NCBI RefSeq assembly: GCF_024807615.1
Contig: NZ_JANUCJ010000004.1
Coordinates: forward strand, 310,001 to 374,000
Direction of reading: 5' to 3'
From: Tsukamurella ocularis
GTDB lineage: Bacteria; Actinomycetota; Actinomycetes; Mycobacteriales; Mycobacteriaceae
Length of the DNA stretch: 64,000 nucleotides
Part shown: positions 61,724-64,000 of the stretch, one piece after another
Numbering within the stretch: the stretch's first letter is position 1
Layout of the letters: the number at the start of each line of letters is the position of its first letter
The notes under the pieces: model-generated
What the model was told of the DNA's origin: nothing
Seen by the model: only the letters and a program-made list of their open reading frames with translations
Databases searched by the model: none
Program-made: the position numbers and the translations under genes

Positions 61724-62380
61724 ATGACCACACTCGGATTGCTCTTCGTCGGAGCTGTTCTGTTCGTCAACGGGGCCTGGTTCCTCGGGGCGATCTCGGC
61801 CCGTGAGGCGGGCGTCTTCAACCTCTTCGTCGGGGCGATACAAGTCGTCCTGCCGACCCTGGCGATCGTCGCCGCCGACGGGGATCTCGGCGGGGTCTTC
61901 GGGGCGGGGTCGAGCTACCTGTTCGGCCTCACCTACCTCTACGTCGGTGTCAACAACCTCATGGGCAACGACGGCCGCGGCCTCGGCTGGTACTCGCTCT
62001 TCGTAGCAGCGATGGCTGTCGTGTTCGGCATCTTCTCCATCTCTTCCGATCCCGTCTTCGGCGTCATCTGGTTCGTCTGGGCTGTCATGTGGCTGCTGTT
62101 CTTCGTCATCCTGGCCTGCGGGAAGACCTCGCTCATGCCCTTCACCGGCTGGCTGATCCTCATCGGATCGCACCTGACGGCGACGATCCCCGCGCTGCTG
62201 GCCTGGCGGGGGAGCTGGCCCACGAGCACGTCGGCGGCTCTGTGGGCGGTGGTGATCGCCGTCGCGCTCGTGGTGCTTAGCGCCGTGGCGGCGCGGGTGC
62301 TGCCGTCGCTGCCGGCCCCGGCGTCCGCGCCCGAGTCCGTGCCCGTCGCCGCTGCCGCTGCCGCTCCCGAGGCTGCCTGA
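61724..62380 (+). CDS. amiS: AmiS/UreI-family amide or urea channel
   Basis: 218 residues from ATG 61724, with GGGAG five bases upstream. Six to seven hydrophobic segments; the family segments GLLFVGAVLFVNGAWFLG, EAGVFNLFVGAIQ and FGLTYLYVGVNNL are clear. The last ~25 residues are Ala/Pro-rich and variable. It should pass short amides or urea across the membrane to AmiE. 55 bases before amiE. Confidence 0.9.
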   Translation: MTTLGLLFVGAVLFVNGAWFLGAISAREAGVFNLFVGAIQVVLPTLAIVAADGDLGGVFGAGSSYLFGLTYLYVGVNNLMGNDGRGLGWYSLFVAAMAVVFGIFSISSDPVFGVIWFVWAVMWLLFFVILACGKTSLMPFTGWLILIGSHLTATIPALLAWRGSWPTSTSAALWAVVIAVALVVLSAVAARVLPSLPAPASAPESVPVAAAAAAPEAA

Positions 62381-62406
62381 TCCTTCAACCCCTGCTCTGT
62401 AACGAC

Positions 62407-62426
62407 ATCAACGAAAATCAACGAAA
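62407..62426 (+). repeat. Tandem 10-bp repeat before amiE
   Basis: ATCAACGAAA occurs twice with no gap, the second copy running into the AAAGG ribosome site of amiE. Its meaning is unknown; it may lower mRNA structure. Confidence 0.5.
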
Positions 62427-62435
62427 GGTCCCACC

Positions 62436-63473
62436 ATGCGTCATGGAGACATCTCCTCCAGCCCGGACACCGTCGGCGTCGCCGTCGTCAACTACAAGAT
62501 GCCGCGCCTGCACAACCGCGAGGAAGTGATCGCCAACTGTCACAAGATCGCCGAGATGGTGGTGGGCATGAAGGCCGGCCTGCCCGGCATGGATCTTGTG
62601 GTGTTCCCGGAATACTCGACTCAGGGGATCATGTACGACCCTGACGAGATGTACGCCACCGCCGCGGCCATCCCGGGAGAGGAGACACAGATCTTCTCGG
62701 AGGCCTGCCGCAAAGCCGGTACCTGGGGCGTCTTCTCGATCACGGGCGAGCAGCACGAGGACCACCCGAACAAGCCGCCCTACAACACGCTGATTCTGGT
62801 CAACGACCAGGGCGAGATCGTGCAGAAGTACCGCAAGATCATCCCATGGGCCCCGATCGAGGGCTGGTACCCCGGTAGCTCGACGTACGTGGTGGACGGC
62901 CCGAAGGGCCTCAAGGTCTCGCTCATCGTGTGCGACGACGGCAATTACCCCGAGATCTGGCGAGACTGCGCGATGAAGGGTGCCGAGCTGATTGTCCGGT
63001 GCCAGGGCTACATGTACCCCGCGAAGGATCAGCAGGTGCTCATCGCCAAGGCGATGGCGTGGGCGAACAACTGCTATGTCGCGGTGGCGAACGCGGCCGG
63101 ATTCGACGGCGTGTACTCGTATTTCGGGCACTCCTCGATCATCGGCTTCGACGGCCGCACGCTCGGCGAGACCGGCGAGGAAGAGTACGGCATCCAGTAT
63201 GCGCAGCTCTCGGTGTCCACCATCCGCGATGCCCGCAAGCACGACCAGTCGCAGAACCACCTGTTCAAGCTGCTCCATCGCGGCTACACCGGCATTCACG
63301 CCGCCGGCGAGGGTGACAAGGGTGTCGCCGACTGCCCCTTCGACTTCTACAAGCTGTGGGTGACCGACGCCGAGGCCGCGCGGGAGCAGGTCGAATCCTT
63401 CACGCGTGACACCATCGGCGTCGCCGACTGCCCCGTCGGAACCTTGCCCACCGAGAAGACTCGCGAGGCGTAG
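62436..63473 (+). CDS. amiE: Aliphatic amidase
   Basis: 345 residues, the length of Pseudomonas AmiE. Nitrilase-fold enzyme with the triad in canonical numbering: Glu59 ([10 protein letters not shown]), Lys134 (YRKIIPW) and Cys166 (VCDDGNYPE). It hydrolyses short amides such as acetamide to acid and ammonia in the cytosol. AAAGG lies eight bases upstream. Together with AmiS it provides carbon and nitrogen from amides. Confidence 0.97.
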   Translation: MRHGDISSSPDTVGVAVVNYKMPRLHNREEVIANCHKIAEMVVGMKAGLPGMDLVVFPEYSTQGIMYDPDEMYATAAAIPGEETQIFSEACRKAGTWGVFSITGEQHEDHPNKPPYNTLILVNDQGEIVQKYRKIIPWAPIEGWYPGSSTYVVDGPKGLKVSLIVCDDGNYPEIWRDCAMKGAELIVRCQGYMYPAKDQQVLIAKAMAWANNCYVAVANAAGFDGVYSYFGHSSIIGFDGRTLGETGEEEYGIQYAQLSVSTIRDARKHDQSQNHLFKLLHRGYTGIHAAGEGDKGVADCPFDFYKLWVTDAEAAREQVESFTRDTIGVADCPVGTLPTEKTREA

Positions 63474-63476
63474 ACC

Positions 63477-64000
63477 GTGCCCTTCATCACCGATCGTCTG
63501 GCCGCCGAGGGTGTCGTCCTCGGCGGCCGGGAGGCCACCCGCCCCGCCGACGCCGAGTTCGCTAAGGCGGCGGTCGGGCGGGTCGACGCGGCGCGGATCC
63601 TGGCGCAGCTGCGCGCCAACGTCTTCGGGCAGGACCACGCGATCGAGTCGATCTTCAAGACCCTCTCGGTGGTGCAGGCGGGCCTCACGGACAAGACCCG
63701 TCCGCTCGCCAGTCACCTGCTGGTCGGCCCCACCGGGACCGGCAAAACCGAGATCGTCCGCCAGCTCGCGTCGGCGTTGCGGACGGGACCGGACGACTTC
63801 TGCCAGGTGGACATGTCGGCCATGGCGCAGGAGCACTACGCCGCGTCCTTCGCCGGCGCGCCGCCCGGGTACTCGGGTTCCAAGGAGGGGCTCAGCGTCT
63901 TCGACCGCGATCGCATCGAGGGCACTGTCTCCATGCCGGGGATCGTGCTCTTCGACGAGGTGGAGAAGGCGCACACCACGGTGCTGCGGGCGCTACTGCA
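63477..64000 (+). CDS. amiB: AmiB-like AAA+ ATPase (3' end outside the window)
   Basis: The first 175 codons read from GTG 63477, three bases after the amiE stop, then leave the window. Walker A GPTGTGKT at 84-91 and Walker B IVLFDE at 156-161 mark a ClpA/ClpX-like AAA+ domain, with the pore-region GYSGSKEG. In Pseudomonas, amiB follows amiE and encodes such an ATPase with an unclear role in the amide system. The name is inferred from this context. Confidence 0.8.
   Translation, partial: MPFITDRLAAEGVVLGGREATRPADAEFAKAAVGRVDAARILAQLRANVFGQDHAIESIFKTLSVVQAGLTDKTRPLASHLLVGPTGTGKTEIVRQLASALRTGPDDFCQVDMSAMAQEHYAASFAGAPPGYSGSKEGLSVFDRDRIEGTVSMPGIVLFDEVEKAHTTVLRALL

Overview
The window looks like chromosomal DNA of a high-GC actinobacterium of the order Mycobacteriales, most likely Tsukamurella or a close relative. 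This is inferred from GC content, frequent GTG starts, many leaderless promoter/start arrangements, Mycobacteriales-type families (LppZ-like lipoprotein, CFP-6-like PH protein, DUF3556) and gene order. No database search was possible. Homologue and gene-order comparisons to M. tuberculosis and C. glutamicum are from memory.

Backbone (about 0.2-26.5 kb and 57.8-59.9 kb): lppZ-like, doxX-like, ilvD, cfp6-like, ilvB-ilvN-ilvC, serA-leuB, an MFS gene, a fumarylacetoacetate-hydrolase-family gene, then gltX followed by tRNA-Gln and two identical tRNA-Glu genes. Apart from ilvD, this order resembles M. tuberculosis Rv3006-Rv2992c. Upstream of ilvB lies an unannotated 16-residue leader peptide with Leu-Leu-Val-Ile codons and a terminator-like hairpin, a classical attenuator whose leader is probably translated from a leaderless mRNA. 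Between ilvC and serA (9-21.7 kb) is an accessory stretch: a TetR regulator with two tandem operators over its own start and a small DoxX-like membrane protein, an AurF-like diiron oxygenase, a three-gene operon (acyl-CoA ligase, DUF3556 membrane protein, FAD oxidoreductase) divergent from a PucR-type regulator, two NtaA-type flavin monooxygenases and an MFS exporter.

Island (about 26.5-57.83 kb): about 31 kb of mostly polyol/inositol catabolism genes separates the FAH-family gene from gltX. The right part is a complete myo-inositol operon (iolR, divergent iolC, Cg0198-like aldolase, iolA, iolB, iolD, iolE, iolG, iolH), in the C. glutamicum order. The left and middle parts hold an IolT-like transporter, a sugar ABC transporter, six further Gfo/Idh/MocA dehydrogenases, two further TIM-barrel isomerase/epimerase proteins, two LacI regulators and a module of Fe(II)/2-oxoglutarate oxygenase, SDR and MFS. 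A shared operator-like motif (KGWCHGRACA), close to the C. glutamicum IolR site, recurs upstream of the transporter, ABC and iol units, which suggests one regulon. The extra genes may feed inositol stereoisomers, O-methyl-inositols or inositol/sugar glycosides into the core pathway; that substrate range is inference.

Right end (60.0-64.0 kb): an aliphatic amide system with a divergent AmiC-type sensor, a short MarR-type regulator, an AmiS/UreI channel, AmiE amidase with its Glu59-Lys134-Cys166 triad, and the start of an AmiB-like AAA+ ATPase that runs off the window. No gene-free stretch exceeds 300 bases except the ilvB leader region (5125-5428), which is annotated. No CRISPR, IS element or prophage gene was recognised.
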